Of a stretch of DNA of 64,000 nucleotides, positions 1 through 12,170 are shown one piece after another (the first letter of the stretch is position 1; each line of letters starts with the position of its first letter). Origin of the DNA: Branchiostoma floridae (taxonomy: Eukaryota; Chordata; Leptocardii; Amphioxiformes; Branchiostomatidae); contig NC_049986.1 of assembly GCF_000003815.2 (NCBI RefSeq), positions 22,365,464-22,429,463 on the forward strand. The letters run 5' to 3'. The notes below the pieces were generated by a model. That model searched no databases. It was not told the DNA's origin and saw nothing but the letters and a program-made list of their open reading frames with translations. The position numbers and the translations under genes are program-made.

Positions 1-141
1 AGAGTTAAGCTGTACGATATTTCTTCAATATCTGAATTGTCGTTTTGGTTGTGTTTGTATGGGTGAGTGCATGTGCATGTGTATGTCTGAGTGTTTCGTG
101 GCGGTGGGATAAGCAGCGCCTGATGTTGAAACCGTACTGAC

Positions 142-301
142 CGGGAAAGGCGGACAGAGGGTCCGTTCACAGTGCGTCCCGTTCCCGACCGTCCCGACCC
201 GGCAGCGGCAGCTGAAGGCCTGGTGACCCGTCAGGCTGCAGACCCCGTGCTCAGGGTGGCAGTCGTGCAGCCCGAGCTGGCAGTAGTCTGATGGGACGCA
301 G
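142..301 (-). other. Gene A EGF-like exon
   Basis: A 160-nt exon after AG at 302-303, ending at the GTCAGT donor. It has six cysteines in an EGF pattern (PSDYCQLGLHDCHPEHGVC, then FSCRCRVGTV...HCE), then TSCPPFP, which begins the next sushi domain. The following exon is outside the window. Confidence 0.85.
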
Positions 302-3300
302 CTAAAAAAACGGTCAAGAAATTATATTTATTGAAGATTCGTCGTACAAAAAGCCAATGGCTACTTTTTTTCTTGACTGCCTTAGATCTAGGAAGTTATA
401 TGACGTGGGACCGTCGAACATGCTTGCTTAGATTTACACCCATTCGACTAAGTCATCAAAATACATAAAGCGAAACAAGCAAACACGCCGAAAGTATCAA
501 TCCCGAAAACACAATGTTATTTCAATGTCGGATGATACAGACTTATGTAAAAAAAATATTGAAGGACTTAGTCTAGTTCTGAGTTTGAAAACATGCACCG
601 GAGACAAAGGCAATGTATAGTTACTTCCAAGAAAAGCTAGTCGAATAAAACCCTTCACCTTGGCTTTTTGTTCCATTGTCCATTTGCCGTGCACCTGAAG
701 TTGTAGAGACTGTGGAGAAGAAGGCCGCTCTCCTCGGCAACTTTGTAGCCCGGCTCACACGTCAGGCGGCAGGAGTCCTGGTACCTGGTCCCGCTGCACG
801 TCAGGCTGCCGTGGGCAGGGGGCTGTGTGATCGGAAATATGTAGTCTTCATTGTCCTTTGCGACGTTTTCAACGCTTGAAGAAACTGGTAGTTCCAGAGC
901 AGAACCCTATAGGGACCAAAACTACACAACTTTTTCCTTGCATCAAAAGCTATTTACCACCAAAATATCAAGACCCAAGAACACAGCATGTTCGGGACAA
1001 AAGATCCAAAACCCAAAAGATATGTTGCAGTACCAAGGTCACATACCAGGGGCCCCAAATCGACCTTGACCTTTGTGTTGCTAACTCCTATCAACATACC
1101 AAATATTATAACAATCCATCCAGAGGTTCTAAAGTTATACTGACCACAAATATCCGGAAACGCATGCCCACAGAAAGACAGACACACCAAAAACTATACC
1201 TCCAATTTTCATGGAGGTAATTATCGTCAATGAAAACGAACGCATTTGGCTGCTATTGTGCAAGCTTAGACGAGCTTTAGGGTACGTACAGGGAGTCTGG
1301 CACAGTCCTTCCTCTGACAGAACAGATCTGGTCCACCAACAACTGGCTGGAGCGCTAAAATACACAACATATCATTAGAAACATCTTTTGAAGTACTACG
1401 TATACAGCGAAAAGACATTGACCCTGCACTATAAAATATAGCTAGCTGTAGGGGGATCGTAGAAGTCATAAAGCTTTTGCTGATACGACCTGTGCTATCT
1501 TAAAGTCTTTTAAGCAGAAAAGGTCGTTGGAAAACCATATGTGCTACCTTCCTAATCTCCAAGCAGATTCCTCCGGTGGCATTAAAACAGTAACATAAGC
1601 TGGGGCAAATTATCCTCCTTTGCCGGCTAATTCCTTCCCCAGCTTATGTTACTGTTTTAATGCCACAGTATTAATCTGCTTGGAGATTACTACCTTCCGC
1701 CTGTAGGCTCCAGTTGCCGGTACTGTGACAGGTGACCCTCTGGTGGTTCGTTCCTTCGTACCCGTCCGCACAGGTGACTCCGCAGGTGTTCCCGTAGGTG
1801 CGTCCGCTGGCGCGCTGGATGGTGGTGTGGGGGAACTCGGGAGGGGTTCCACAACTCACTGTTGGAAAATATTGAACGCATTCTTCGTTTTCTAAAGAAG
1901 TATCCGAAATGCTGTGCCTCTTACCCATGGCATGATATATAATATGTTGTACTATCTTGTCCTCATCTACATTGTAGACTAAGAGAAATGCGTTGTGTAG
2001 AGTAAGGGAATATTCTTTTTGAGAAATCATATATGTACCATAACAGTATATCATTGTTATGGTACACGTTTACAGACAAAAAGAAAACTACTCTCCTTTA
2101 AAAGTCGCAAAACTCACACATAACAAAAAACTGGGATCTTTCGTCTTCCACTGTCTCAGAAAAAGAAGTCAAACCCAATAACTTATACTTATTATACTTT
2201 TTACCATTATTTGTCTGTCATTTGTTTGTCAATTACAATTAGCCCTTGTGCAGGAATTTGCAATAAACTTATTAATGTCCCGGAAATGTATGCCATGTCA
2301 CCTGGAATACACTCTGGTTCCCCACTCCAGGTGGGTTTGTCTCCGTGTACCTGGCAGGTGAAGTTGTCTCGGCTCAGCCGTTCGTACCCGTCATGACAGG
2401 TGAGATGGCACGTCTCACCGTACGTCGTACCTGTACACCTGACGTCACCGTGTGCGGGCGTCTGTGTGCAGAGGAGGTGAGTGAAATGTTTTCAACTGTC
2501 TGGATTTCTTAGTCTCTACCAGACTTCCGACTGGCCGAATAGTAATAGGGGGGCTTTTGCCAAGTTCGGAATAAAAGTCTAGTCGGAGTTAATTGACCTA
2601 GGAGTGAACTGTTCGGCCACTAGCTGGATAGACTGCGAAAGACTGACTGAAAATCCAAATTTATTTGTCCCTATTTGTCCAAATTCTTTTTTTTTGTCAT
2701 CCAGCTGACACATCTGCTTAGAGACTAAGGATATTTCTACTCATGAATTGTAACAGACTGAGGTAGTAAACTGACTCAATGCACATTCGTTAGATCAATA
2801 TATTGATGACGAAAATATACCAATGTAGCACATTAGCGGGCAATGTAGCAGAACTGAAATAACCACCAGAGGATGAGTGTGCATGAGTGGTAATCAGCGG
2901 CGAATCTACCAAAAGCCAGTCAGGGGTTAAGCTGGCCAAGGCGTGTTCTGAGCCCCTCATTGGCCAGCTTAATTCCTTATGCCACCGGTTGATCTGCGTG
3001 GAGATCACATGAATCAAAGATACTCACCGAAATGATCCCACAGTCAGCAATGACACAAGCCAGAGTCTGTGGGATGACGATATCTGTCAAAGAAACAGTC
3101 TGATATTTCATTTCACAATAGCGTTGAGACAAAGTCGACGTTGTAATATTCTTAATTATCATGTTACCTTCACAGAAGGGAACATGTCTGTTTTTGCTTT
3201 GTTTCTTCTTCTTCTCCGCGCAAATAAGGTCAACGACCTGGACCAGACGGATGTCACCATGGTAACCGGTAAAGTAGCAGGCACCATGTGGTGTTCGGTT

Positions 3301-6300
3301 ACATAATATAGCAAATGTCAGATCTAGAAGGGCTCGGGTCACTACATTTAGAAATGTGTTCAAATAAGAATGAACAAAACAGTTGCCAGTCACCTTCGAC
3401 TACATTCTGTATTTGCTTGCAAATATTACCTTTCTAGTTCAATAATAACTTTGATGCATATTCTTTCCCGAGGGGGATAAATGAAGAAGAGTCCAAATAT
3501 GGTGTAATGGACATTAATGAAATGAAAATTATCATGAAGAAGATCTTTATGTATAATCGTATTCGTATGTACTCTGGGATACTAAATCTATATGTTTTTC
3601 CTATTCCTTGTGGCCAGACGAAGACAATGTGGCACTGCACTCCAGTTAGTAACTTATATCACAGTGGCACATACACATTACAGACAGTAGGTAAAGTTAG
3701 TCTTTTCTTACTACATTCAATATGACTTAAAAGCCTAATGCTGAGGAAAGTAGATGACGTGTTTATTTCCTGACCTGCTGATAAATCATTTTCCATCTCC
3801 GTCGTGTTCCCTCTGCGAAATGCGGTCCAGTTTCCGGTCCAGCTGCAGCCCAGGGTGTCGTCTGTTTCCGGTACGTACCCCACGTCACAGCTGACGTCAC
3901 AGCGGTCCGAGAACACGTGACCCTGGCACAGGTGTGACCCGTGCGGGGGGTCCTCAGGTATGCTGCAGGCTACTACGCAGTGAACAATACATACGAACGA
4001 TGAGGCCAACTTTTAAAATGAAAAATTAGAATTGATAGTGATTACCTGATAACAGTTACATGGAGTGGAACTTTATAGATTTGTTCAAATTTGTCAAACA
4101 TTTTCAAACTCGTGCAAAAGACGTGTTTGTTTCGAAGAATATATGTGCATTTTGTCAATTTCTATCAGACCTTAGAGGTGGAATTATTTAATCGGTAGCA
4201 TTGGTGACGAGTCTAATGATAATAATCACATGGCATACCCCTACCTGGGTCGCACAGTGCGGGTTTGTCCCATTGTCCCGAAGCCGTGCACGTCAGTACA
4301 GGGTGCCGGGGCAGGTAGCCTCGTTCACAGACGACTCTGGCTTCTGACATGTACGTGATTGTGCTGCTGTTCACTTGGCCATGAGCTACTTTCTTCGAAT
4401 AGAAGAAAGACTAGTCGTTAGTCGATTATACTTCAAAGTAAGATTTTGTTTAAAAATCAATATTATTTTCTTTTGCTATTTCATCCTTTTTCATGTGTTG
4501 GCATTATCATTGTTATTTTTCATTTTCTTCCTTCTTGTCATTTTTAGAAACTAATGTATTGCTTAACAGACTCTGTTCAGTTGTCGACCATGTGAGTAGA
4601 TTTTGATATGACATTATGAAACGTGATACCTCTCAAATACATATGACTAGTCTTATTTTTAAAGTATGTCTGTTTGAATTAAATAGATTAGGAACAAGTA
4701 CCTCGAAGTCTCCCCCACAAATCCCGGTTCTGCAAACAGGATGTCTCGTCGCCCCAAACGTCTCTGCAAACAGACAGGGGCAAGATGAACCATAGGTAAG
4801 ATTAACTATGGACTAAGAGATTATGGAATAGCAAAGTTTGTATCATTGTTGATGACTATGGGTTATGAAATCACCTCTGGACCCGCTCCAAACCGTGAAC
4901 CCTTGAAAACCAGCTCAGGCCGAAGGGCTACTTGTATGTAAATCAAGGCTAAATAAAGGTTGAATAAAACTAAAGGCGCAGAAGACTTAAAAATAGTTAA
5001 CAAAAAGCCAATGCTAATTTATGGCATTACTGACTTTCACTCAAGAAAATATAAACGAAGAAATGTTGAGTATGACACTTATGGCTATGTTATCTATTTT
5101 CCCAGCAGAGGTTGGTTCGCGGAGATAGTTGATGTTGGGATTTCTGAGGGGAGAGAGCCGGTAAAAATTCGGTAAAAACCCTGACATCTGCTATATCCGC
5201 AACCCAACCTCTACTTGGAGAATAATGTTATAGACAACTTACCACGAAAGAGACTGATTATCAAGATCTAGGTAATTTTACACTGTGTCTTCACAAAAAT
5301 AACTTTTATGGCTTTAGTCTCCCTACCTAGACGAGACAGAACCTCCGGGAAGTCCAGGTTAGTGACGATGTCCATGATGTTTGGACCGACCCAGGTCAGC
5401 ATCTGCCGCATCATGTCAAGATCAACAATGTTGTCCACCGAGATCATGTTTAGATACGTCTCCGCAATAGAAAGGTTTGGGACTTGGTCAAGCTTCACTA
5501 AAATGTTAAAAGCTACGTCAGAATAAATTTCGTCGGGGATACTGAGGTACTCTAACGCCCGAGGGTCGGTGTTCGGCATCGTGTCGGCAGCCCGACCGAC
5601 GCCGACGATTGTCGACACGACTTCGGGCTGGATCGGCGCCCATCGGCCGCGGTTGCAGAACAGCAGGCCTGCTTCATCGGTCTGGTAGCCCACGTGACAC
5701 TTGGCAATGCACATGGTGACGTAGGTGTTGTAGTAGGCGATGCTGGTGCAATTGAAGTGGCCGTGACGCAGGTCTGGGAGTGACTCGGTTAGGGACGTCT
5801 TGCCGCAAACTGACAAGAAATTTATATATAAATTTAAAAAAAAATTAAATTCAAGGCCCCTTTTTGTTGGTTTTGTATAGCCTGGTATCCAGCCGTATCA
5901 GAGCTACCGAGTCACTTCTGTCCTCCCCGCAAATATTTACAAGAGCTATAATACGGCTGGATATAAGGCTAGGTTTCGCATTTTAATAGATCAGAATAGC
6001 TCCATTTACGCACCAGAAGAACATTTCGGTCAAAATAGACAAAGTAATGAGTACCCATAGTTATATGAAGTGCGACGTGCAAATACCTTTATCATGTCGA
6101 TCGGAAGCAGTCGAGACTGCAGGCTAGTTAGCAGTGAACAATTTAAAGTGCGCATGTGTAGTTCGAGGTGTTGTAGATAATATGTCAAAGTTGAAGACCC
6201 CCATGGCAACAGATTTTGAATGGTCAAGGTATTTCAACTTTGACATATCATCCACAATGCACCACATACCGCATGCGCACGTCGAACCTCGAACAAGCTT

Positions 6301-9236
6301 TTTTTCTGTAAGACAGTGAGGATGTGAATGACGGAAATATCCTTGTCTGTCATTTACTGTTAGCAAAAAAAATAGAAATTGAAAAAATCTTGAGATTTAT
6401 CCCGAAATTCTTAAGATTTTGTGTTGAATTTTGAGATATTCTGACTTCATCTTGAGATGTTTTAACTTGATTTTGAGATGTATAAGAAAAATTCGAAAAT
6501 GCTTAGCAAAAATCTAAAGACATTTTTAAAGTTGCCTTGAAAGAGTCCCGATTTTAGAAGTGTGACTTTAAGCTGTAAGCAATCAACAGCATTAGTCCAA
6601 AGTGCTCTACTAACTCAAGTTCGATGATAATCTACTCGCTGTTTATAACATCATCTTACGTCACTGCACTTGACGTCTCAAAAAGAGCTCTGCGCGCCAG
6701 CGGATCAACATTGATCCATTCGTCATGCTCCTTTTTCCTTCGAATGTCAAACCCAACAATACTGCTCTTGTGTGACTCAGACAAACTCACATTCGTTTAC
6801 AGGAGGCGGCAAGGCCGGCTGCTGCACGGTGCCGGGAGGCTGTATCGCTGACGCGTCCCGCCCTCCGGCCAGCGCCAACCGGTACCACCTCTGCATCTCC
6901 GGCGAAAACTGCTGAACCCACGTGGGCACGGGCTCCGGGGGCGTGTGGACTGTTAGGGTATTTAAAAACGGACGGTTTTTAAATGGGAGAATATGAAGAA
7001 GGCAAAGGAATAAGAAAAGAACAAAGTGATATACAAGCGGAGTCAGGTCAGAAGTATATACGAGACGTGCTGATCTTTTTGTACTATGAATAGTGGATTT
7101 CGATTGATCAGACTGGGTCAAGGACCGTTATTGAGATTTTTTCTGATAGGTCGTAACATGCACTGTCAATGGCCCAATACGTTCAAGTAAAAGAGTAACA
7201 TGGCTGCTGACATGTCACGACGCTGGTCTTGAACAGAACAGCGAAGACCACAGCTGTCAGGGCGGCCAGACAGTAGAAGATGGCGGCGAGGATGACCAGC
7301 GTGTCCGGCCCTTTCCTGCGCGGCAGGTTCAGGGCGGAGCCGTGCCCGTACAGTGGCGGGCCGTACGGCCTCCAGACGCCGCCGGGCTTCAGGTGCTTCC
7401 CGGTGAAGAGGGAGTCACAGCTCGACTGTCTTTTCAACGGGACCTGCATGCAAGAGGAGCACGTAATCATCACAGACGTTTTCTGGCGCATCTTCTAAAT
7501 TGTAATAATCTGAACTTTGGAGATATTGACATAAGGCTTCATACTATAAAGTTGGGTGAGGCCGAGAACTCCTCGTATTAATAAGTTTGAAAATGTACAG
7601 TTACCCTTTTCTCACTTGAGTCCACAGACACACAGTGTTCTATTTCTTCGGATGCGGACTTTTCTTCCTCAAACGGCGACTCCTCTGTAACGGTGACACA
7701 CCTGATACAAAGTAGCATGAGGAATCGATCAAATGGACTTATTCATGATCATTAATGTCAATGGCATTGATAAAAATGTCAGTATTGTAGCTGAGAAATG
7801 ATCTGTAAATGAGAGCAAGTGTCAAGATGGAAAATGACAATGCTAACATCGCTTGTCACATTTCCAAACCGGGGCCCGGTTCGGGCTTTTTGTGTAAGCG
7901 ACAATTCTGTCTTTGTTTCCACAAACAGCCCGGCCGGGCCCCGGTTTGGAAATGTGACGTTAGCCTATTAAAGCATGACTTGACACTCGGATATAAACTC
8001 CTGTAACGTACAGATCCACCGGGTTGTCCTGAGGTTGTACGGCGTCTTCTGGAGTGTCTTCGTCGTCACTTCCTTTGATGATATTCGCCATGTCACCAGT
8101 CTGGGATTTTGAGTGAGCAATAAGAAAATCGTGCAAATTGACTTTCCTGGTTTTAATAGCATGAAATAAGGAAATTCATTTGTACCGTAAGCTACTTCAC
8201 GACCCTTGAAAAGAATGGTATTGAAGTTAAATGCAATTAGGGTAATACTAACGTGTCATATGTACAGTGTATAATATAATGCAGTAGGTTCAATACATAG
8301 ATAAGAATAAACAAGCTACATGCATGCCGTGATTTACTTAAAGTATTTTTCACATGTTTCTTCCCTCTTCTTAAGATGTGTGTAGATGAACTTTATGAGT
8401 TTTTTCCATTACATCGTAGTTAGATGATGACTTTAGATATTAAACATCTGTCCCTTCGGTAGGTGTGTATATTTCTGTACTACGTGATTGTGTAGCATTA
8501 TCAAAGATATTACATGTATTCTTGTACAGCGAGCACCCAAAAAGAAAGTGTACTTTGTTAACTTTATAATCTTATCACAACGCAGCAGCACTGAGAATAT
8601 GACATAGCTAAACTGTATACACCAAAAAAGGGTAAAAATAACGCTTCACTTGTTTAGTTTAAAGTGACCAGAGTGCATCCTACCTCTAGCTCCTGCCCGT
8701 CCTTGGGTATGTTAAAGTCTCGCCACATGAACGATCTCTCAACACGTGTGCTTCTAATCTGGAGAGGGAATGAATACTGACGTTCCTGAAGATATATGGG
8801 ACAAACTCAGGGCGCAAAGATAATTTGTACAGGACATGATCAACCAACACCTTAATGTCTTGTCGTAACATGACAAGCCAAAAATGATATATATATACAT
8901 TTATCAATCTATCAATCTGTCTATATCTATCTATCAATACATACACATATATCTATAAATAAATTTATATCTGTCTATCTACATATATATACACACACCC
9001 ATATCTATATCTATCAATCTATCTATCCATTCATCTATCCGCCTATAGATAGTAACTATATAGATCTGTACCCACTTTTTTCTGTAGTTTATGTTTGACC
9101 ATACAGAAGCCACTGTACTTTCTGTCGTGTCANNNNNNNNNNNNNNNNNNNNNNNNNNNNNNNNNNNNNNNNNNNNNNNNNNNNNNNNNNNNNNNNNNNN
9201 NNNNNNNNNNNNNNNNNNNNNNNNNNNNNNNNACAT
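142..9236 (-). CDS. Gene A: type II membrane receptor with sushi and EGF domains (both ends incomplete)
   Basis: Fifteen exons are visible, read right to left: 8758-8684, 8100-8012, 7701-7605, 7443-7212, 6949-6791, 5809-5327, 4763-4702, 4392-4245, 3972-3775, 3083-3028, 2461-2302, 1858-1694, 1354-1290, 822-659 and 301-142. All have AG/GT borders and their phases join to 771 open codons. The start ATG is placed at 9236 by comparison with B (12171); the rest of exon 1 is in the N gap. An in-frame ATG also exists at 9299, but B has GTG at that site. Order: cytoplasmic acidic tail, PPLY motif, membrane span, Pro-rich stalk, sushi 1 plus helical segment, sushi 2-6, EGF. The sushi 7 exon and the C-terminal module would lie left of base 142. 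Sushi domains usually bind ligands in complement-like and adhesion proteins; no specific ligand can be assigned. Confidence 0.85.
880..1222. repeat. Probable dispersed repeat in gene A intron
   Basis: AC-rich sequence ending in a short hairpin, CCTCCAATTTTCATGGAGG at 1200-1218, after GAAAGACAGACACACCAAAA. It fills the intron between the two exons of sushi 6. No coding relation to the neighbours. Family unknown. Confidence 0.45.
1553..1689. mobile_element. Foldback element at the gene A sushi 5 donor
   Basis: Inverted arms of about 55 nt (TAATCTCCAAGCAGATT... against ...AATCTGCTTGGAGATTA, with CATAAGCTGGGG against CCCCAGCTTATG) around a loop of about 27 nt. The terminal motif CTCCAAGCAGA recurs in other hairpins of this window. 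Confidence 0.82.
2060..2290. repeat. Dispersed repeat, copy 1
   Basis: Shares several blocks, in the same plus orientation, with 23720-23995: GTGGGATCTTTCGTATTCCA-like, AAGTCAAACCCAATAAC and GAATTTGCAATAAACTT. Because A and B lie on opposite strands, these copies are not part of the gene duplication. Confidence 0.65.
2887..3010. mobile_element. Degenerate foldback element in gene A intron
   Basis: TTAAGCTGGCCAAG at about 2926 faces CATTGGCCAGCTTAA at about 2957. Outer arms are partly decayed but the right end keeps TGATCTGCGTGGAGATCA. Confidence 0.55.
5101..5221. mobile_element. Foldback element in gene A intron
   Basis: Arms CCCAGCAGAGGTTGGTTCGC and GCAACCCAACCTCTACTTGG face each other across about 75 nt. 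Same terminal family (CCAAGCAGAGGTT) as the larger hairpin at 12.8 kb. Confidence 0.72.
5327..5809 (-). other. Gene A sushi 1 plus unrecognised helical segment
   Basis: A 483-nt exon. The first about 60 residues form a sushi-like module with four cysteines (CGKTSLPESLPDLRHGHF, CIAKCHVGYQTDEAGLLFC, NRGRW). The remaining about 100 residues lack cysteine and look alpha-helical (RALEYLSIPDEIYSDVAFN, ILVKLDQVPNLSI, MMRQMLTWVGPNIMDIV). I do not recognise that segment as a known domain. Confidence 0.82.
6150..6294. mobile_element. Foldback element, second type
   Basis: Arms containing TAATATGTCAAAGTTGAA and TTCAACTTTGACATATCA, with GTTCGAGGT at one end and ACCTCGAAC at the other. It lies between the sushi 1 exon and the stalk exon of A. 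Confidence 0.75.
6791..6949 (-). other. Gene A Pro-rich stalk exon
   Basis: A 159-nt exon directly after the membrane exon. It encodes TPPEPVPTWVQQFSPEMQRW, then a Gly/Ala-rich turn and QPPGTVQQPALPPPV. Counterparts are 15016-15174 in B and 54687-54845 in C. It probably spaces the sushi domains from the membrane. The SPEMQRWY core is invariant in all three, which is unusual for a plain stalk. Confidence 0.8.
7212..7443 (-). other. Gene A transmembrane exon with PPLY motif
   Basis: This 232-nt exon encodes PLKRQPSCDSLFTGKHLKP, then RPYGPPLYGHGSALN, then RRKGPDT, then a hydrophobic run of about 24 residues (LVILAAIFYCLAALTAVVF). Basic residues come before the span and none follow closely, which favours N-in, C-out topology. 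The same exon is 232 nt long in B and C. Confidence 0.9.
7856..7957. mobile_element. Foldback element, third type (TCACATTTCCAAACC)
   Basis: TCACATTTCCAAACCGGGGC against GCCCCGGTTTGGAAATGTGA, with GTTTCCACAAACAGCCC in the right arm. A homologous but disrupted copy is in gene B at 13027-13492. Confidence 0.82.
8880..9050. repeat. TATC/TA microsatellite next to the gap
   Basis: ATATATATAC, then irregular CTATCTATCAATC units. It lies within 90 bp of the N gap and may have contributed to the assembly break. Confidence 0.8.
9133..9232. other. Assembly gap of 100 N
   Basis: Exactly 100 N, the usual length for a gap of unknown size. It begins immediately after the ATGT that opens exon 1 of gene A on the minus strand, so the first coding exon of A is missing from the sequence. 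Confidence 0.97.
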
Positions 9237-12170
9237 CTCTCTGGAGTATGACACGATGACGTGACACGAATTCAAATTGGTACAGAAAATGGGCTCCATA
9301 TATGTTTAATTTGGTTAGGGTCTTCTGAGATACTTACCTGTGCTGCACACCTGTCCGGTCCACACACCTGTAAATACCGTCTGACCGTGTTGTGTGAGCA
9401 GGTGCGGCACACCCACTAGACAAAAAAAAGAAAAGTTAAGTCCCCAAGAGTTAATGTTTTACCTGGAAAATATTAACAGCCAGACGGAGAAGGTTATTCC
9501 CCCGCTACCCCACCTAATAGTCATGGTCTAGATACAGTACATGAAGTCTTCTCGGGCTGTCAATGTTTTCAGACGCAAGTGTTTTCCCTGTCTGGAGTAT
9601 TAAAGTCGGGCATTGTTCACTTAAGTTGCCGTGTACACAAATGGAGACAAAAGGCAAACAACTAATAACGAATGAAGTACGCATGTATGAGCGATCAGAT
9701 CTGTATTAAAGACGAGACAGGTGACCTATAGCTAGTGCGTCAGTGCACGGGCCGTGTCGGCTATGTTTGGCCGAAGTTCAAGCAAAACAGTACAGCACAT
9801 TGTGATCCTCATGTAGACAGGAGTATTCTGAACTGTCTTCTAAATAATAGAAATATAACCAGCTGAAGTAGTTTACCGTCAGCTTTTTTGTCTATTTCTA
9901 AATTCGATACTTCCACCTTTATAATGCTTTACATGTATGTTTGTTTACAAGGCCCCCTACGTACCCGACAAACTTTACCATTGCTTGAAATGTCACAATG
10001 ATCTTGTTTTCGACGGAAAAAATAGCAGTTGGGACGAAACGTGTATTTGTTAGGCCATGCCTAATTAATTTGTCAGTTCTCGTATTAAAAAAAACAACAA
10101 GATTCTAGATTCAGATATCAATATGAAAACATAGTCGGAGGGGAAAGTCTGCACTTTGCTTTGGGGAGTTTGTTGTTTGTCTGGTACCTAGGGGGGTGTC
10201 GCAAACAAACAAACAAACAAACAAACATGTGTGGCGTGAGGTGGAAGTACCAAACATATAAATAGACAAAAGACTAACCGAAAAACTACCTCAGCTGTTT
10301 AAAGACATTTTTTTAAATGACGGTGACAGTTCAAAATATCCCTCTCTACTTGAGAACCACACTCTACTTTTGAAGTACTGTTTTGTTTGAACGGCCCGTG
10401 CACTTACGCACTAGCTATAGGTCATTTGACTTGAGAGGCCACCTCATACAGACTCGATCGCTCATACATGCTCATTCATTTATCACTGTTCTTCATTTGT
10501 CTTACTTTGCGCAAATGGCAACGTCAATTAACCATGCCGATCTGTGATCAAGTTTTAGTCCCAGTCCTCTCATTCGATGATATCCGTGTTGCTGAAATTT
10601 TATATAAAAACTGTCAAAGGACCAATGGATTAAATTGGTGTGGCCATATGTGTGTATGTAAATACAGACATAGTGAAAATATAAACACTTAGTTAGATAA
10701 GGCCTGAGAGTGAACACAGCAGCTGATCTTCAACGTGTTTTTTGTGAAATGTGTCTGTTAAAGATTTGAAGCTTTTGCCAAAACTTTATTTCTGTCCCTT
10801 GTTCTGTTGCTACAAGACTGTCTTGGCTCAGTGAATGATCGGTAAAACCGACATCTGGATACGTCAATCATGCCAATATCTCAATGATGATAATCCGTGT
10901 CTGAAAGGGAGACTCTGCTGTTTGTTTATTGGTGTAATGTTGGGAATATTCCAGGTGTTTAATCGGAGAGGAAGGTGCGTTGCACCCCATACTCTATCGC
11001 TGTGTATTAAATAAGGTCGTGGGTAAGCTAAATGACTGGGTCTCTTCCTCGTCCTGACTTTTTATCAAATACAACTCAATAAGTCCTTGTTTTTCAAGTG
11101 CAAAATTTCTTTAATTCGAATTTCACATTGACGCAGGGTCTTGAGAAGCCGCGTTGAAGTATTGACGTTGTTCTTAGCAGTTAATTTCCATTTTTATTCA
11201 ATTCTTTGCTTCCTCCCTCCCTGTGGTACTGACGTCACGGCCTGCTAGAGTGTGATTGATGGGGTAAATAACTCAGAAGAAAGCACCATAACAAGTGTAA
11301 TATCGTGGGCTTCCCTGTAAGTCCCGAGTAAACAACCCTGGGGTAGAGCTTTGGTTAATCAGTCAGTGCAACAGATGGGTTCATGACCTAAGCCTTACTG
11401 AGGATGTTTAGCATTATGCGGGCTTGCTGTTTACCAAAGCTGGCGCTGACTTGCAGTTTGCTTTGTAGATACTCTGTGCCTTACAAACAAACACGTAAGG
11501 CATTATAAAGGTGGAGGTATCAAACGTATTGATAGACAAAAAACTGAGGTAAACTACCTCAGCTGGTTATATTCTTATTATTTCAAAGACAGTTCAGAAT
11601 ACTCCTGTCTACGTGAGGATTACAATGTGCTGTACTGTTTTGCTTGAACTTCGGCCCAACATAGCCGACACGGTTCGTGCACTGACGCAATCACCTGTCT
11701 CGTCTCCAATATAGAATTGATCGCTCATACATGCGTACTTCATTCGTTATTAATTTTTTGCCTTTTGTCTCCATTTGTGCACACGGCAACTTGAGTTAAT
11801 TGACAATGCCCAACTCTAATACTCTGGACAGAGAAAACACTTGCGTCTGAAAACATTGACAGCCCGAGAAGACTTCATGTGCTATATCTAGACCATGACT
11901 GGTGGGTGGGGGTAGCGGGGGAATAACCTACTCCGCCCGGCTTTTAATCTTTCCCAGGTAAAACATTAACTCTTGAGGACTTTAAACTTTTCCGTGTTTT
12001 TGTCTAGTGGCTGTGCCGCACCAGCTCACAACACGTACGGGCGGTATTTACAGGTGTGTGGACCGGACAGGCGAGCAGTACAGGAATCCTAACCGATTCA
12101 AACATATGTGGAGCTCATTTTCTGTACCAATTTGAATTCGTGTCACGTCATCGTGTCATGCTCCAGAAAG
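9237..12170. repeat. Head-to-head interval between A and B with inverted arms
   Basis: 9341-9418 is the reverse complement of 12005-12082 with few changes (core CAGGTGTGTGGACCGGACAG), and 9640-9945 is that of about 11500-11770. The genes therefore sit on the two arms of a large palindrome with a centre near 10.7 kb. A further diverged copy of the arm sequence lies at 10236-10520 in the orientation of the right arm. A CAAA microsatellite is at 10201-10225. No convincing coding exon was seen between the arms. Confidence 0.8.

Noticed and set aside
858-1220. 120-codon ORF in the A intron
   Set aside because: Lies in a probable dispersed repeat between two exons of one sushi domain; composition is not protein-like.
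5308-5526. Plus-strand frames opposite the sushi 1 exon of A, and similar minus-strand frames opposite B and C
   Set aside because: Antisense shadows of a GC-rich conserved exon.
12108-12170. Upstream extension of B exon 1
   Set aside because: It begins with GTG; the ATG at 12171 agrees with C at 52248 and with A at 9236.
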